The notes beneath the pieces are model-generated. The model saw only the letters and a program-made list of their open reading frames with translations. It was not told where the DNA came from and did no database searches. A DNA stretch of 64,000 nt. Origin: Cunninghamia lanceolata (lineage: Eukaryota > Streptophyta > Pinopsida > Cupressales > Cupressaceae). Of the stretch, positions 46,701 to 58,199 are shown one piece after another. The DNA lies in contig BSBN01000849.1 in NCBI GenBank assembly GCA_027924645.1, positions 11,860,001 through 11,924,000 on the forward strand, written 5' to 3'. Both the position numbers and the translations under genes were made by a program. The first letter of the stretch is position 1; the number at the start of each line of letters is the position of its first letter.

Positions 46701-49700
46701 ATTAAGGGGAAGGGAAAGGCGCTTGTTGTAGTTGCTACACCTCTAGATAGTTGGGCAATTGACTCAGGTGTTTCTCACCTCATGGCCAATACAAAGGAAA
46801 GTTTCTCATCCTTGGAGTCATGTTCTCTACCTAATATTCTTATGGGTAATGATACACCAGAAGTTCTTGGGAGAGCGTCTATTGACGTTGGTGATGGGAC
46901 ATTCCACGATGTTCTTTGTGTGCCTTCATTGTCATCTAATCTCCTATCTATCTACCAGATCACCCATACAAGTGCTGGAAAGAGAGTTAAATTCACACCT
47001 AACTCAGTGGTTATCAGTGATCTGCACAGTGGTTCTATAGTTGCTATAGGAAAAGTTGATAACCATTCACTGCTCTATCACTTTTCTCATTTTGTTCCTA
47101 ATTCTCCTTTGCTTGCATTGCTCACTCACTTAGATGAGGTGAGCAATTTGTGGCATCAATGGTTTGGCCACTTGAACTATCACTACTTACAAGAGCTCAG
47201 TTAGCATGGCATGGTTACAGGGTTGCCTTCTATTCAATTTTCTAATGGAGTTTGTCAAGGTTGCATTCTTGGAAAGCATCGTGAAAAAAAATTGGATAAA
47301 GGCAAAGCATCGAGAGCCACACGACTCTTCGAGTTAGTACATAGTGATTTGGCTGGACCATTTTAGCATCCTTCATTCAACAAAGCTAGATATGTATTGA
47401 CCTTCATTGATGATCTTTCCCGATACACCTTTGTATACTTTCTCAAGCAAAAGTCTAAAGTCTTTAAGTCTTTTCAGGACTTTAAAGCTTTTACAAAGAA
47501 ACAATCTAGGAAGGTTGTCAAGATTTTGTGTACCGATAATGGTGGGGAATATGTCAACTAGAGGTTTGAGCAGCTTTATGCCTTAGAGGACATTGATCTT
47601 TAGCACATAGTTCCCTATAATCCATAGAAAAATGGAGTTGCAGAACAAAAGAATTGATCATTGAAGGAAATGGCCAATTGCATGATTCACTCCAAATCAT
47701 TGGCACCTCAGTATTAGGCAGAGGCTATCAACTGTGTGTGTTAAATCTAGAACCGAGTTCCTCACCAAGTTGTGAAGGGGGTAACTCCTTTTCAATCTTG
47801 GACAGGTTGGAAACCCATAGTCAAGCACTTTCGAGTGTTTGGGTCTCCTGCATGGGCCCAGATTCTAGCAGAGAAACGCAAGGCTATGGATCTGCAGAGC
47901 AGGCCTTGCATATTTGTTGGATATCTAGATAGTGTCAAAGGCTACATGCTACTCCACCCTACCACACATGAGTTCTTCATTGAGAGGAGTGTTCATTTTG
48001 AATAGGATACTTCTTCTACCACTTCTCCATCATTCATTCCCATGGAGACACTGTGACTTCATGATGATAGTTCTTTTGAGGATCTTAATTCTCCTGAGGA
48101 TACTTCTTCCTCTACTTCAGATGGTGATGATGACGATTCATCTTCCTCCTTTCTTAGTCATCATTCAGAGGATGTTGACTCACCTCCAGATTCTCCTTCC
48201 ACTGGGCCTCTTTGGTCTCATCAAACTTTGGATTCAGTAGGTGATTGGGTTGGTGATCCTTCAGATGCGAGAAGAACAAGGTCAAAGTTTGAGCAGGCTC
48301 CTCAGGCTCCTCATCTCTTCTTTTCTTCAACTTTTGATCCATATTCCTTCAAGGAAGCTTATAGTGACCCCAAGTGGGATGCTTCTATGTAAGAAGAGTT
48401 AATTCCTTGGAAAGGAACCATACTTGGGATTTAGTCCCACTTCCTAAGGAAGAAAACTTGTTTGATGTAAGTGGGTCTATCAAACAAAATTTGTTGCAGA
48501 TGGGTCGATCAATAAACATAACGCTCACTTGGTTGCAAAAGGATTCTCCCAAGCTCCTAGGATTGACTTCTCTAAAACTTTTGCATTGGTTCCCAAGATG
48601 AATTCAATCTGACTTGTCCTTACCATTATTGTAGCCCATCACTGGGAAGTTCATTAGATGGGTGTGAAGAGTGCTTTTCTTCACGGTGACCTTCAGGAGG
48701 AGATATATATGGAGCAACCACAGGGGTTCATCTAGGATCCTTCACTTCTCTATTGACTTCAAAAGTCTCTCTATGGCCTTAAACAAGCCCCTCGAGCCTG
48801 GTATGCCAAGATGGACTCCTTCCTTCTATCAGTTAGGTTCACTCGAAGCCATTCTGATCCGAATGTCTATAGTTTGCAGTAGGATGATACTCTCACTTTC
48901 CTTTCTCTCTATGTTTATGACTTGTTGATTACAGGGAGTTCCTCAACCACCATCAAGGCAATGAAAACTGCCCTTCATGATCAGTTTCTGATGTCTAACT
49001 TGGGTCTTCTTCACTACTTCTTGGGAACTGAGATTACATAGTCTTTAGCTAGTATCTTTCATTCTCAGCCCAAGTATGCTCTTGATATGCTCTCTAGATT
49101 TCATATGGCTAATTGTAAGCCTACACTGACTCCATTTTTGTCAGGGTTCAAACTTGAGGCTTCTTGTTCTTCACCTTTGGTTGATGCTATCTTGTGTCGC
49201 TAGTTGGTTGGGAGTCTCATATACCTTACTCACATGAGGCCTGATATTTCATAAGCCAAGGGCCTAGTCTCCAGGTTCATGTAGGAGCCACATGAGCTGC
49301 ATTGGAAAGAAGCTAAGCGGATTCTTCACTATGTACAAGGCACTCATAGTTATGGGATTCATTATGCAGTGGGCATGGATATTGACTTGGTGGGATACAC
49401 AGATTCAGATTGGGTGGGTGATTCTTAGGATCACAAGTCTACTTCAGGGTATTACTTCTCTCTTGCTTCTGGTCTGATTTCTTGCTCAAGCAAGAAGCAA
49501 TCTGCTATTTCTCTTTCATCTATAGAGGCTGAGTATCGACGAGTAGTTAATGCTGCTACTAAGTCCATTTGGCTTCAATACATTCTCACTAAGTATAACA
49601 TTTCTTTGAGGAAGCCTACAGTCATCTCTTGTGACAACCAGAGTGCTATTCATATCTCTCGCAATCTGGTCCATCATCAGTGGACCAAACACATTGAGAT

Positions 49701-49826
49701 TCACATGCACTACATTCGAGAGTTGATTCATGAGCAAGTTCTTGATCGTAGGTACTATTTAACATCAGATTAGATAGCTGACATATTCACCAAACCCTTC
49801 ACTGAGAGCAAGTTCATTCATTTGTG
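46701..49826 (+). pseudogene. Copia-3 pol: protease, integrase, RT, RNase H
   Basis: Protease is WAIDSGVSHLM (46753). The pre-integrase motif is LWHQWFGHLNYHYL (47150). Integrase retains its Asp residues in LVHSDLAGPF (47337) and LCTDNGGEY (47527), but stops occur near 47205, 47365, 47560, 47602, 47628 and 47655. RT has KSAFLHGDLQEEIYMEQP (48670) and LYVYDLLIT (48910), where the second catalytic YVDD position is changed to YVYD. RNase H has YTDSDWVGDS (49399) and SLSSIEAEYRR (49520). It ends at TGA 49824. Most stops are TAG at expected Gln or Trp codons. Confidence 0.93.
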
Positions 49827-50033
49827 AGCTTTACTTGGGGTGTGGCAGGTGTCCTCCTTCGAGGGGGCTTCTTGGCTCCTTCTTTCTTTCTCTCTCTATT
49901 CTGGGGGGGTGTACACTCTTTTGGTGGGGGGCTACTTCTCTTTTGAGGGAATTCATTATACATGGGTACCTCATCAGGCTTGATTTGCTGGGACCCATCC
50001 TTTTTACCCACTTAAGCCATGCTTAAGGGGGGG
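49827..50033 (+). other. Copia-3 3' untranslated region and polypurine tract
   Basis: Contains runs such as GGGGGGGT at 49905 and the TACATGGGTACCTCATCAGG block that recurs, inverted, near 62100 in Copia-5. AAGGGGGGG at 50025-50033 is the polypurine tract. Confidence 0.85.
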
Positions 50034-50444
50034 TGTTAGTGTAGGTCTTTTATTCCTTATCATAAGTTTTTTCCTACACATTTATTTAAGCTTGCTTAGG
50101 TTAATAAAACATGTTTTATTAGGTGAGAGGATTATGAGGTGTCACCTTCGTACATGTGAGTATCCATTAGCTATCTTGGAAAGATACTCTACTATCTTTA
50201 GTCTGATAGATGGTTGCTCCTCATTGGTCAGTGTTTCCACCTTCTCCCTCTCCCTGATCTATATAAGCGTGCTACCTAGCTTGTATTTTCATTCAATATT
50301 GGAGATAGTTATCTGATGCTATTTTTCCATTCGAGCATTTCACATTAATCTCTTGGTATTGTTGTTTTTCTTTTGCATTTACTATTTATGTTTCTAACTC
50401 TTTCAATTGATTTTGGGTTATAATATGTTTTACAGATTCCAACA
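50034..50444 (+). repeat. Copia-3 3' LTR
   Basis: TGTTAGTGTAGGTC to GATTCCAACA, the mate of 28050-28460. It is followed by TSD GATAA, after which repeat R resumes. Confidence 0.96.
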
Positions 50445-50621
50445 GATAAGGGCATGGTGCATTGGTTAAAAATGTGGTCTCACTATCACACCATCAAGCT
50501 TCAAATCCTTTCTAGGCCATTAAACTCACAAGCCTTGTGGCTTCACTAAGATGATGAGCTCATGGGTTTGGATTGCATGTGTTAAACCAAGAAAAATATG
50601 ATAATATCATGGAAAGAGGTA
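50445..50621. repeat. Dispersed repeat R, copy 2, right part with SINE-like head
   Basis: Continues copy 2 from 28049: GATAAGGGCATGGTGCATTGG matches 12475 onward. Box A-like TGGTGCATTGG at 50455-50465 and box B-like GCTTCAAATCC at 50498-50508. Similarity to copy 1 ends at GGAAAGAGGTA. Confidence 0.85.
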
Positions 50622-50665
50622 TGCTACTATCAAGATGTCTCCATTCAAAACATTGTATGGAAGAG
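50622..50665 (+). pseudogene. Gypsy integrase snippet
   Basis: Plus strand reads ATIKMSPFKTLYGRE, the conserved integrase block (xxMSPFxxLYGR) of chromovirus-type gypsy elements. It is about 15 codons long and abuts repeat R. It is on the opposite strand to the gypsy pol remnant that follows. Confidence 0.55.
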
Positions 50666-50799
50666 AGAGCCTGCTTAACTTGAGGATTTACAGAGAGAGC
50701 CTGCTTAACTTTCTTATAGAACTCATCACCTACAAAATTTTGCAATACTTTATCGTTAAGTTCAAGTGAATAGAGACAATTGATGAGATATGTCTCCAT

Positions 50800-52700
50800 C
50801 GACTCGAAGCATCTATTACTCGATTATCTTTGCTCTTGATATAATTTATTTCAAATTCATAGTCAAATATCAACTCCAACCATCTTCTTTGTTGAGCATT
50901 TAAATGAGGTTGGGAAAATATGTATCTAAGTCCATGATGATCTAACTTTAGTTCAAAAGGCTTTCTTAGAAAGTAGTGTCACCACACCTACGAAGCATGC
51001 AAACTATTGCTAACTCTAATTCATGAGGTGCATATTTCTACTCATGTGCTCTTAATTTCCTAGATTCATAGGCTACCACTTGCCCATTCTACGTAAGAAC
51101 TCCACCTATACCCTCTCCTGAGGCATCAATGATTACTACAATTTGACTTTCTGGGTCTAGAACTTTCAATATTGGTGCAGTCATTAACCTCTCTTTTAAC
51201 TATTCAAATGCCTCTTGACATTCTTATGACCAGTCAAAACACTTTCCTTTTCTCTGAAGTGAAGTGTTTGGGCTTGCAATCTTAGAAAAGTTCAAAACAA
51301 ACTTTCAATAATATCCTACTAAGCCCATGAAATTACACACTTCCTGCAAATTCTTTGGCATAGGCCACTCAAGTATAGCTTTAATCTTAGCAGGGTCCAC
51401 TGAAATTCCTTCAGCAGATATTATGCGTCCCAAATAGTGTATCTCTTTCTCAAAGAAAGTACACTTTGAAATCTTCCCAAACAACTTATGTTCTCTCAAC
51501 CGCTGCATAACTAACCACAGATGTTGCAAGTGTTCTTCCTCATTCTTAGAATAAATAAGAATGTCATAAGGAAAAACTAGAACAAATTTATTCAAGCAAT
51601 CTCAGAAAACACTATTCATAAGATTCATGAAGGTTGTGCAGAGGCATTCGTAAATCCAAAAGGTAGAACCGTGACCTCATAATGTCCATACCTCGTTCTA
51701 AAAGTTATTTTATGAATGTCCTCATCCTTTATTCTCAGCTGATGGTATCCATATCGTAGATCGATCTATGAGAACACTGTAGCACCATGCATCTGATTGA
51801 AAAGATCATTAATATGCGATAAAGGATATTTATTCTTTATTGTTGCTTTGTTACTTGTATATGATAGTCTATACATAGATGCAAATTTCCATCCTTCTTT
51901 TGAACAAAGATTATAGATGTGCCTGAAGGAGATTCACGGGGTATAATCAATCCTTTAGCCAACAACTCCTAAATATGGGGTTTCAATTCCACCAACTTCG
52001 TAGTAGTCATACAGTATGATGCCTTTGAAATTGGCTCAAATCCTTGTGTTATATCAATTGAGAAATCGAAATTTCTCTTTGGAGGCAATCTTAGAAGTTT
52101 ATCTGGGAAAACATCTCGAAAATCCCTAAGGAAAGGATAGTTCTCCAAAGATACACTTTGATTACTAGGATCCTCTTCTATTTGCTCCATTTAAGCTACA
52201 AAAAGTTGACAACCTTTTCACCTAGCCCTTTTGAGTTGCATTGCAGAGATTGGTCTAATCTTCACTTCTCATTGTGTGCCTTGCAAAAAGACTTTGTTAC
52301 CTGCATCGTCTAGACACTATTGTTTTAGCAAAACAACCAACATTGGCTCTATGCTTCCATAGCTAATTTATTCCTAAGATAACATCATAGGAAGCTAGGG
52401 GGGATACAAACAAATTCACCTCAGTCAAAAAATTAGAGAGTTCAATCTTGGCTTCAAACAGACACTGCTCTACCCGAGCTTTCGTCTAATTAGCATATTC
52501 AACTGACCAAGGTTTAGCCATATACCCAGCTCTTCTAGGAAATTTAATTAATACTCTTGGTGAAATAAAAATTTCAGTTGCTCCAATTAAATTTCTCAAG
52601 GAAATGCACCCTGATATCAATATTTCTAGCAAGGCTATGACAATTATAAACAAATTTATCAATGACATCTTTGAGAAAATTTCTAGCAAGGCAGCCAACT
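50800..52700 (-). pseudogene. Degraded gypsy pol (protease, RT, RNase H)
   Basis: Reading right to left on the minus strand: LASYDVILGI near 52400 (end of protease), LENYPFLRDFRDVFPDKL (52140), [21 protein letters not shown] (51910), ILIYSKNEEEHLQHLW (51560), GKISKCTFFEKEIHYLG, ILEWPMPKNLQEVCNFMG (51370), and RNase H IIDASGEGIGGVL (51160). The catalytic YVDD is degraded (VFPYDILIY). More than ten stops and no LTRs recognised. It differs in sequence type from the Tat element and resembles the chromovirus branch. Confidence 0.82.
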
Positions 52701-52746
52701 TTGCTCTCCACGTTTCTTATTTTAAGAATGGTCCTTTACAATATTC

Positions 52747-52768
52747 AAATAATAATAATAATAATAAC
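52747..52768. repeat. (AAT)n microsatellite
   Basis: Seven AAT/ATA units, downstream of the calmodulin-like gene. Confidence 0.9.
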
Positions 52769-52873
52769 AGATAAAGTATCGCTGTTTAACTGTTCCCTCG
52801 GGTTTGCAAATGTACTGAAAGAAAAAGGAACGAAAGCAAACAATTATCTCTATATACACCTATACCAGGTTAC

Positions 52874-53341
52874 TCACGCAGAATGTCTAGAAGACATCAT
52901 AGTTTTGAATTCAGAGAAATCTAACACTCCATTGCAGTCCAAGTCAAATCTGAGTATCATTTGCTCACACTGTTGTGGATCTTGAGTTTGTGGGATCAAT
53001 CCCATCGTGGAGAGCACTTGTTGCAGGTCTTCACAAGAGATGTATCCATCGTCATTCTGATCAAAAATCTTGAATGCTTCCATCAAATCATCTGGCTCAT
53101 TTTCTCCTTCATCTTGTTCGTGGTTGAAGATGAAGTGATACAAATCAACAAACCCATCAAATTGAAGGCTATCGCTACAATCACTTTGACCTTTGCTTCT
53201 CAGTATAGATCTCAAATCTTCTTCGGACATTGGTATTCCGAGCTTGTTAATGAAGCCACAAATTTCATCCACGGTAAGGACTCCATCAGCATTTGGGTCC
53301 AGCATTTCATATACTTTTCGAATTTCATTCAGATCGGCCAT
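52874..53341 (-). CDS. Calmodulin-like EF-hand protein, 155 aa, apparently intact
   Basis: The start is the ATG at 53341-53339 (MADLNEIRKVYEMLDPNADG). The upstream in-frame ATG at 53464 was rejected because a TATA box lies just beyond it and calmodulin-like proteins begin near the first EF-hand. EF-hand 1 loop DPNADGVLTVDE (residues about 15-26) is canonical. EF-hand 2 (about 50-64, SKGQSDCSDSLQFDGF) is degenerate. EF-hand 3 DQNDDGYISCED is near-canonical and EF-hand 4 DLDCNGVLDFSE canonical, so three sites should bind calcium. It would act as a calcium sensor that binds target proteins. It is single-exon with no stops, and is the only gene here that looks functional. A truncated duplicate lies at 20825-21176. 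Confidence 0.9.
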   Translation of the reverse strand: MADLNEIRKVYEMLDPNADGVLTVDEICGFINKLGIPMSEEDLRSILRSKGQSDCSDSLQFDGFVDLYHFIFNHEQDEGENEPDDLMEAFKIFDQNDDGYISCEDLQQVLSTMGLIPQTQDPQQCEQMILRFDLDCNGVLDFSEFKTMMSSRHSA

Positions 53342-53475
53342 TTTAAGAAGAAAAACGCAATAATAATCTATAAAGTGATAAAAGCAGACCGGAAAATCGA
53401 TACCCTTTGCAATGCAATAGAAAAAAAGAGTGAATATGGCGCACAAGTTAATGCCTGATTGCAAGGATTAATCCA

Positions 53476-53483
53476 TATTTATA
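53476..53483 (-). promoter_or_regulatory. TATA box of the calmodulin-like gene
   Basis: Minus strand TATAAATA, 135 bp before the ATG. A start of transcription about 30 bp downstream would give a leader of roughly 105 nt. An ACGT core (TTACGTCATC) at about 53630 could be a bZIP site. Confidence 0.65.
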
Positions 53484-53732
53484 AGAGGCAGAGGAGGAGC
53501 TTCAAGATCATTGCAAGGAAAAGGAAGGGTTGGCAGTAGCCGACCAGCGACTATAGTAAAGGACTTGAATAACACGATATCGTTGTTTTGAAGCATCGTC
53601 CTCATTCATCATCATCAATGTGACTTTCGTTACGTCATCTTCTGTTAATTTCATCCAGACGTAGAATTTGAGTTTGTCACACTTCTTTATGCCCACGTAT
53701 TTTGATTACATAAGAATGGGGCCTGTATTTGT
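53484..53732 (-). other. Upstream region of the calmodulin-like gene
   Basis: Probable promoter. The minus-strand frame at 53696-53508 shows no domain. Nothing else is recognised. Confidence 0.4.
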
Positions 53733-53799
53733 GGGCAGCGTCTATGGGGCATTCATGATGCACCAGATGCCTCGATGGTCCATGGCACGGGGCATGGAT
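53733..53799 (+). repeat. 67 bp inverted repeat, left arm
   Basis: Pairs with 58133-58199: 60 of 67 positions match in inverted orientation, with the inner 35 bp identical (GATGCCTCGATGGTCCATGG and onward). Six of the seven differences are transitions. Confidence 0.9.
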
Positions 53800-54000
53800 T
53801 TCACTAGGTTAGCTCACAATGAGTAATAGGAGGATTTCACTAGGACTTATAGTATTTATGCATGTCAAAATTTATAATGTAATAGGACTTATAGGACTTA
53901 GCTCACTAGGACTTATAGGACTTAGCTCACAATGAGTAATAGGAGGGTTTCACTAGGACTTATAGTATTTATGAATGTATTTATGCATGGCCAAATTTAT
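53800..54000. repeat. Imperfect direct repeat
   Basis: TTAGCTCACAATGAGTAATA, then GGAGGATTTCACTAGGACTT, occurs at 53810 and again at about 53927. Between them, TAGGACTTATAGGACTTAGC is itself tandem. Confidence 0.85.
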
Positions 54001-56680
54001 AAAGTTCCCACATTTATGGTAGGCACTAGTGGATTTTCTAACCATTGATGCCCAACTGGATCTATATGGACACTAGAATCTAGCAGTTTGAATCTTCAAA
54101 TACATGTGTTCATAGATAGATGAGGGTTGGAAGATAATCATTAGTAAGTTCAAACATGAGTGCACAAATTAGTCAAAGTTAGTATGCACATTAGGTCTAT
54201 GGAACTCTAGAGATAAATCCTTTGAGTTCCAAAACCAAGCTTTCCCAAATAAATTAGAATTGATAATATGTTTGTGCCTAAGACATTGAGAGTCAAGAAA
54301 CCTAACAATTGGGTGCATGCCATGTCTTTGTATCAAAGTTAACCCTAGTAGATATGTGTTCTCTTTAGATAGCTTTAGAATACAACCTTAGGATTCTAGA
54401 ACCGACTTACAATTATGTCATCTTTAATATGATTCTCGCATCCACTGGGCCATCAAATCTAAGGCCATTAAATTTTTTGATCTAGACACCCAATTAAATC
54501 AAGTTGTATAAAATGTTTTCACATCCATAAGCATAATTAAAGTATATCAAAGATGCTTGGGATTTCATGAACACGAGAATGTACCAATTGGAGTTGGCCA
54601 TGTGTTCCCATACAGAGTGTTGAAATTTGATGCTTCAGCCTAAACTAAATCTTGTCTTAAGGCCTATCTCTCAATTGTCACCCTACATTAAGATAAAATA
54701 AGGATTTTTTTAGACCTAGACATGAATGCCTAAGCTCAATGTTATTATCTAACTCAAGAAGCCAAGTATGTCTATCTAGAAGAGTTTTTGGGTGACTTTT
54801 CATAGGGATTTATTGATGTTGTAAGACCACATTCTTTTACATGGTTTAAAAGGGCCTAATGAGCCATTAAGGATAAAATTTTAGGTTTAATTTTGAGATT
54901 GATCATGCAACTACTCTATTTATGCAAGTAGTAAGAAAGATAAAGTTCAAAAGTTAGTCTTTTATAGTGTATCAATAGGCAATAATTGTTATCATTGTGG
55001 TTTCACAAGTTTAACTTCAACCATGAGGAAGACAAAGAGAGAAGTTGACAAAAGAAGGAAAAGAGCGATTCATATATGAGTTGAAAAGATTTGAGATGGA
55101 GGGAAAAGAGAAAGAGTGATGAGCGGAGAGAAACCCCAACAAAATGGAAAATGAAACACTAAAATCAATTGCAAAAAAAATATTCATCATTTGGCATGAA
55201 ATAAGAGACCGAATGTTTCCAAAGAAACTAACAAATTTTATAGTTGGATAGCACTGGAATGAACAAAAAAGGAACCAAAAAGTGGGATGGGAACTAGCAA
55301 ATTCTATGGAAGAAGTCATCTAAATAAATTGTGAAGAACACATCTAGCATTGGGGATTATGAATAAATGAAGTCAAATAGATGCGGCGGTATCAAGTGGT
55401 AGGAGGAAGAACATAACACCTTTTATTTATTGAGGACCTCACTTCACCAAATGCAATCTATGGGATTATTTTATAATTATTTTTTATTTATAATAACAAT
55501 GGAGTTGCTTCAATTCAATTGTTTCCTACTACTATAATGCATACATAAAAAATATACATTTATAATTTTAGATGTACCTTGGGACCTCATGTGTGATACT
55601 ATTAATGATATTTACAAAGTGATGTAGCTTTTATAAGAAAAGAAGGTACTTTATAACAAATTCCCTCTTCTATTGTAAAGATTAAAAACACTCATTATAA
55701 AGACTTATAATAACTTAGAAGTATATGTTCTCTTATAACCATAAAGTTGTCAAATGCATTTGCATGAGATGAAGAATTGAAGTTCATCATTCTAGATTCT
55801 TTCAAGAAAACTATTTTTCTTGCCTTCATTGCATACAAACATGTATGCTTATGATAACATTTCATTTTTAAATCAACTAAACAAAAATTGTTAGCTATGA
55901 CTCATTAGTCTTTGGACATTTTGAGATGAATCTCCTATTATAAAAATTTGACATGAATCTAATACAAGAATTCAAGATTTTAAATACAGTTGTGATTAAG
56001 GATTGTACATAAACATTAGATGTGGCAAATGGAATTTAGTCTTCACTAGCATTTGCTAGGTATGCAACTAATGCAAAATTATTCAATTCCTATCTTAGCA
56101 AATAGAATTTAACTTTACGACCATTTGTTAGGTTTACCAAAAGTGAATAAAGTAGTCAATTTGACCATATTATGAATGTAATTATAATATTCATTTCAAA
56201 CCTATGATGTCTCCCATTGTGTTTCTCTAAAATTCTCCTTATGCTTTTGACTGCCTCTAGTTTTAAGTCCTATTGTCACTCCAAACACTTATGAAATTTC
56301 CTATTTAGCTCTCTCCTAGCCACCTTGAAACCCTCATCTCATTAGAATCCAAATAAAAAAGCAACATCGCTATAAATATTCCTAAGCCTATGTTCATATG
56401 TGATTTGTAGGCACCAAGAAAACACATCGACACAACCACCATAACTTTAACTATCATCTTAATGATAAAGTTTAGGGTGTCCTAAAGATAATTAGCATGG
56501 GTAAGAAGGTCAACCATGCACACATAATGATCAATTGTAGGTGTAATGCAATAAGGGTTACTTTGTACGATTGAAGTATGTACAGCCCTCATCCACTAAA
56601 CTTGTATGGCTACATGCACATAGAACACAAGCAAAACTGATAATGTCATGATATGTTCTAAACTACTTCATTAATTCAAA
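54001..56680. other. Unrecognised DNA inside the inverted repeat
   Basis: No coding motif, LTR or RNA gene was recognised. The minus frame at 55319-55017 has no known domain. Base composition is uniformly AT-rich. Confidence 0.5.
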
Positions 56681-57790
56681 GATTTTGAAAGCATCCTTGC
56701 AAAATCCATTTTGTACATATCCTGCAATCATATCATTCCATGAGACTGCATTTCTTTGAGTCATTTTGTCAAACAGTTCACATGTCTTGTCTATGCTTCC
56801 ACTTTTTCCATACATGTGAACCAGAGCATTTCCAACTAGAATACGTACAAAAATCCCACTCCCATTATGCTTCGATGGATGCCCATACCCTATTTCAAAG
56901 CTCCCATTTTGGCATAGGCGGGGAGGATGCTGGCTTTAAAACTGCCAATTTCATTTACTTGGAAAGTTTCTAAAGCATAAAATCCATTTTGTGCATATTC
57001 CTACAATCATGGCATTCCATGAGACCACATTTCTTTGAGGCATTTTGTCAAACAGTTCACGTGCTTTGTCTATGCTTCCATATTTTGCATACATGACTCC
57101 TAGAGCAGTTGCAACTACAACATCTGAAAAAATTCTTCTATCCTTTATGCTTTGATGGATGTACATACCCTATTCGAAAGCTCTCATCTGGCACAGGCTG
57201 GGAGGATGCTAACAAAGGTTGTAGAGTCTGGACTTACGCCTGCCAATTGCATTTTCTTGAAAGTTTGTAAAGCCTTTTCAACAAATCCATTTTGTGAATA
57301 CCCTGCAATCAATGCATTCCATGAGAACACGTTTCTTTGAGTTATTCTGTCAAACAACTCACGTGCCTTGTTGATGCTTTCACATTGTGCATATCCTGCA
57401 GTCATGGCACTCCATGAGATGATATCTCTTTGAGGCATTATGCCAAACAGTTAACGTGCTTTGTCAAAGCTCCTACATTTTGCATGCATGTCTACCAGGG
57501 CAGTTACAACTACAACATCTAATAAAATTCTTGTATCCCTTATGCTATGGTTGATGTCCATATCCTATTCTAAAGCTCCCATTTTGCTATAGGTAGGGAG
57601 GATGCTAGCAAAGGTTGAGGAATTTGGCTTTACACCTGCCAATTGCATTTGCTTGAAAGTATCTAAAGCCTTCTCAACAAACCTATTTTGTGTATATCCT
57701 ACAATCAGAATAGTAGAGGAGACCAGATTTCTCTGCAGGCCATCCAGTTAGACAGTTCACGTGTCTTGTTTATGCTTCCACATTTTGAAT
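56681..57790 (-). pseudogene. Second PPR pseudogene fragment
   Basis: Minus-strand PPR motifs: ALQTFKKMQLAGVSPDSTTF (57270), KARELFDRITQRNVFSWNAL (57340), QRDIISWSAMTAGYAQCE (57425), IHQSIKDRRIFSDVVVATAL (57160) and GSIDKARELFDKMPQRNVVS (57070). About four modules are readable, with frameshifts near 57440, 57180 and 56950. The modules closely resemble those at 17275-20207, so both derive from one PLS-type family. No E/DYW end is seen. It lies inside the inverted repeat. Confidence 0.88.
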
Positions 57791-58132
57791 GCATCACTAC
57801 TGGGTGGGAGACAATTTTAAACTGATTGGGTGGGAGACTGTTTTAAGTTAAACTTTAACTAACTGTGACTGGTGAAGCCCAAACCGTGACTGCCTAAATA
57901 GAAAATGGGAACGGAGTGGACTAGACGGTAATCGAAGAGCCCACGTTGCCACATCAGTGGGTCAGCACTTAGAGTTGCTAGTTAAGCCCAGCCTGGAAAA
58001 GACTACTACGCTGTCAACTTGGGTGGGCCCTCTAAACAAGTACTTAATACTTGCATTGTGCTCGGTTCAAATTCCCACGCAGGCCTTTCTTTCATTTTTA
58101 GCGTTGTACGTTGTACATTGGATGGATATAGC
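57791..58132 (+). repeat. Possible SINE-like segment with box B
   Basis: GGTTCAAATTCC at 58064-58075 fits polymerase III box B. A weak box A candidate, TGTCAACTTGG, begins at 58012, about 52 bp upstream. The segment joins the right inverted-repeat arm. No other recognisable feature. Confidence 0.3.
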
Positions 58133-58199
58133 ATCCATGCCCCGTGCCATGGACCATCGAGGCATCTAGTGCATTGTGAATGCCTCGTAGATGCTGCCA
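58133..58199 (-). repeat. 67 bp inverted repeat, right arm
   Basis: Mate of 53733-53799, in inverted orientation. No clear TSD lies outside either arm. Confidence 0.9.

Larger units (their letters stand above)
28050..50444 (+). mobile_element. Copia-3: Ty1/copia element split by a gypsy insertion
   Basis: LTRs of identical length (411 bp) lie at 28050-28460 and 50034-50444, with perfect TSD GATAA at 28045-28049 and 50445-50449. The gypsy element at 29281-45621 sits in the leader; without it Copia-3 is about 6.05 kb. Coding is on the plus strand, gag from 45777 and pol to 49826. It is inactivated by stops and a changed RT active site. Confidence 0.96.

Noticed and set aside
53342..53464. Extended N-terminus of the calmodulin-like protein
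   Set aside because: The added residues are hydrophobic without homology, and the TATA box is only about 12 bp upstream of that ATG.
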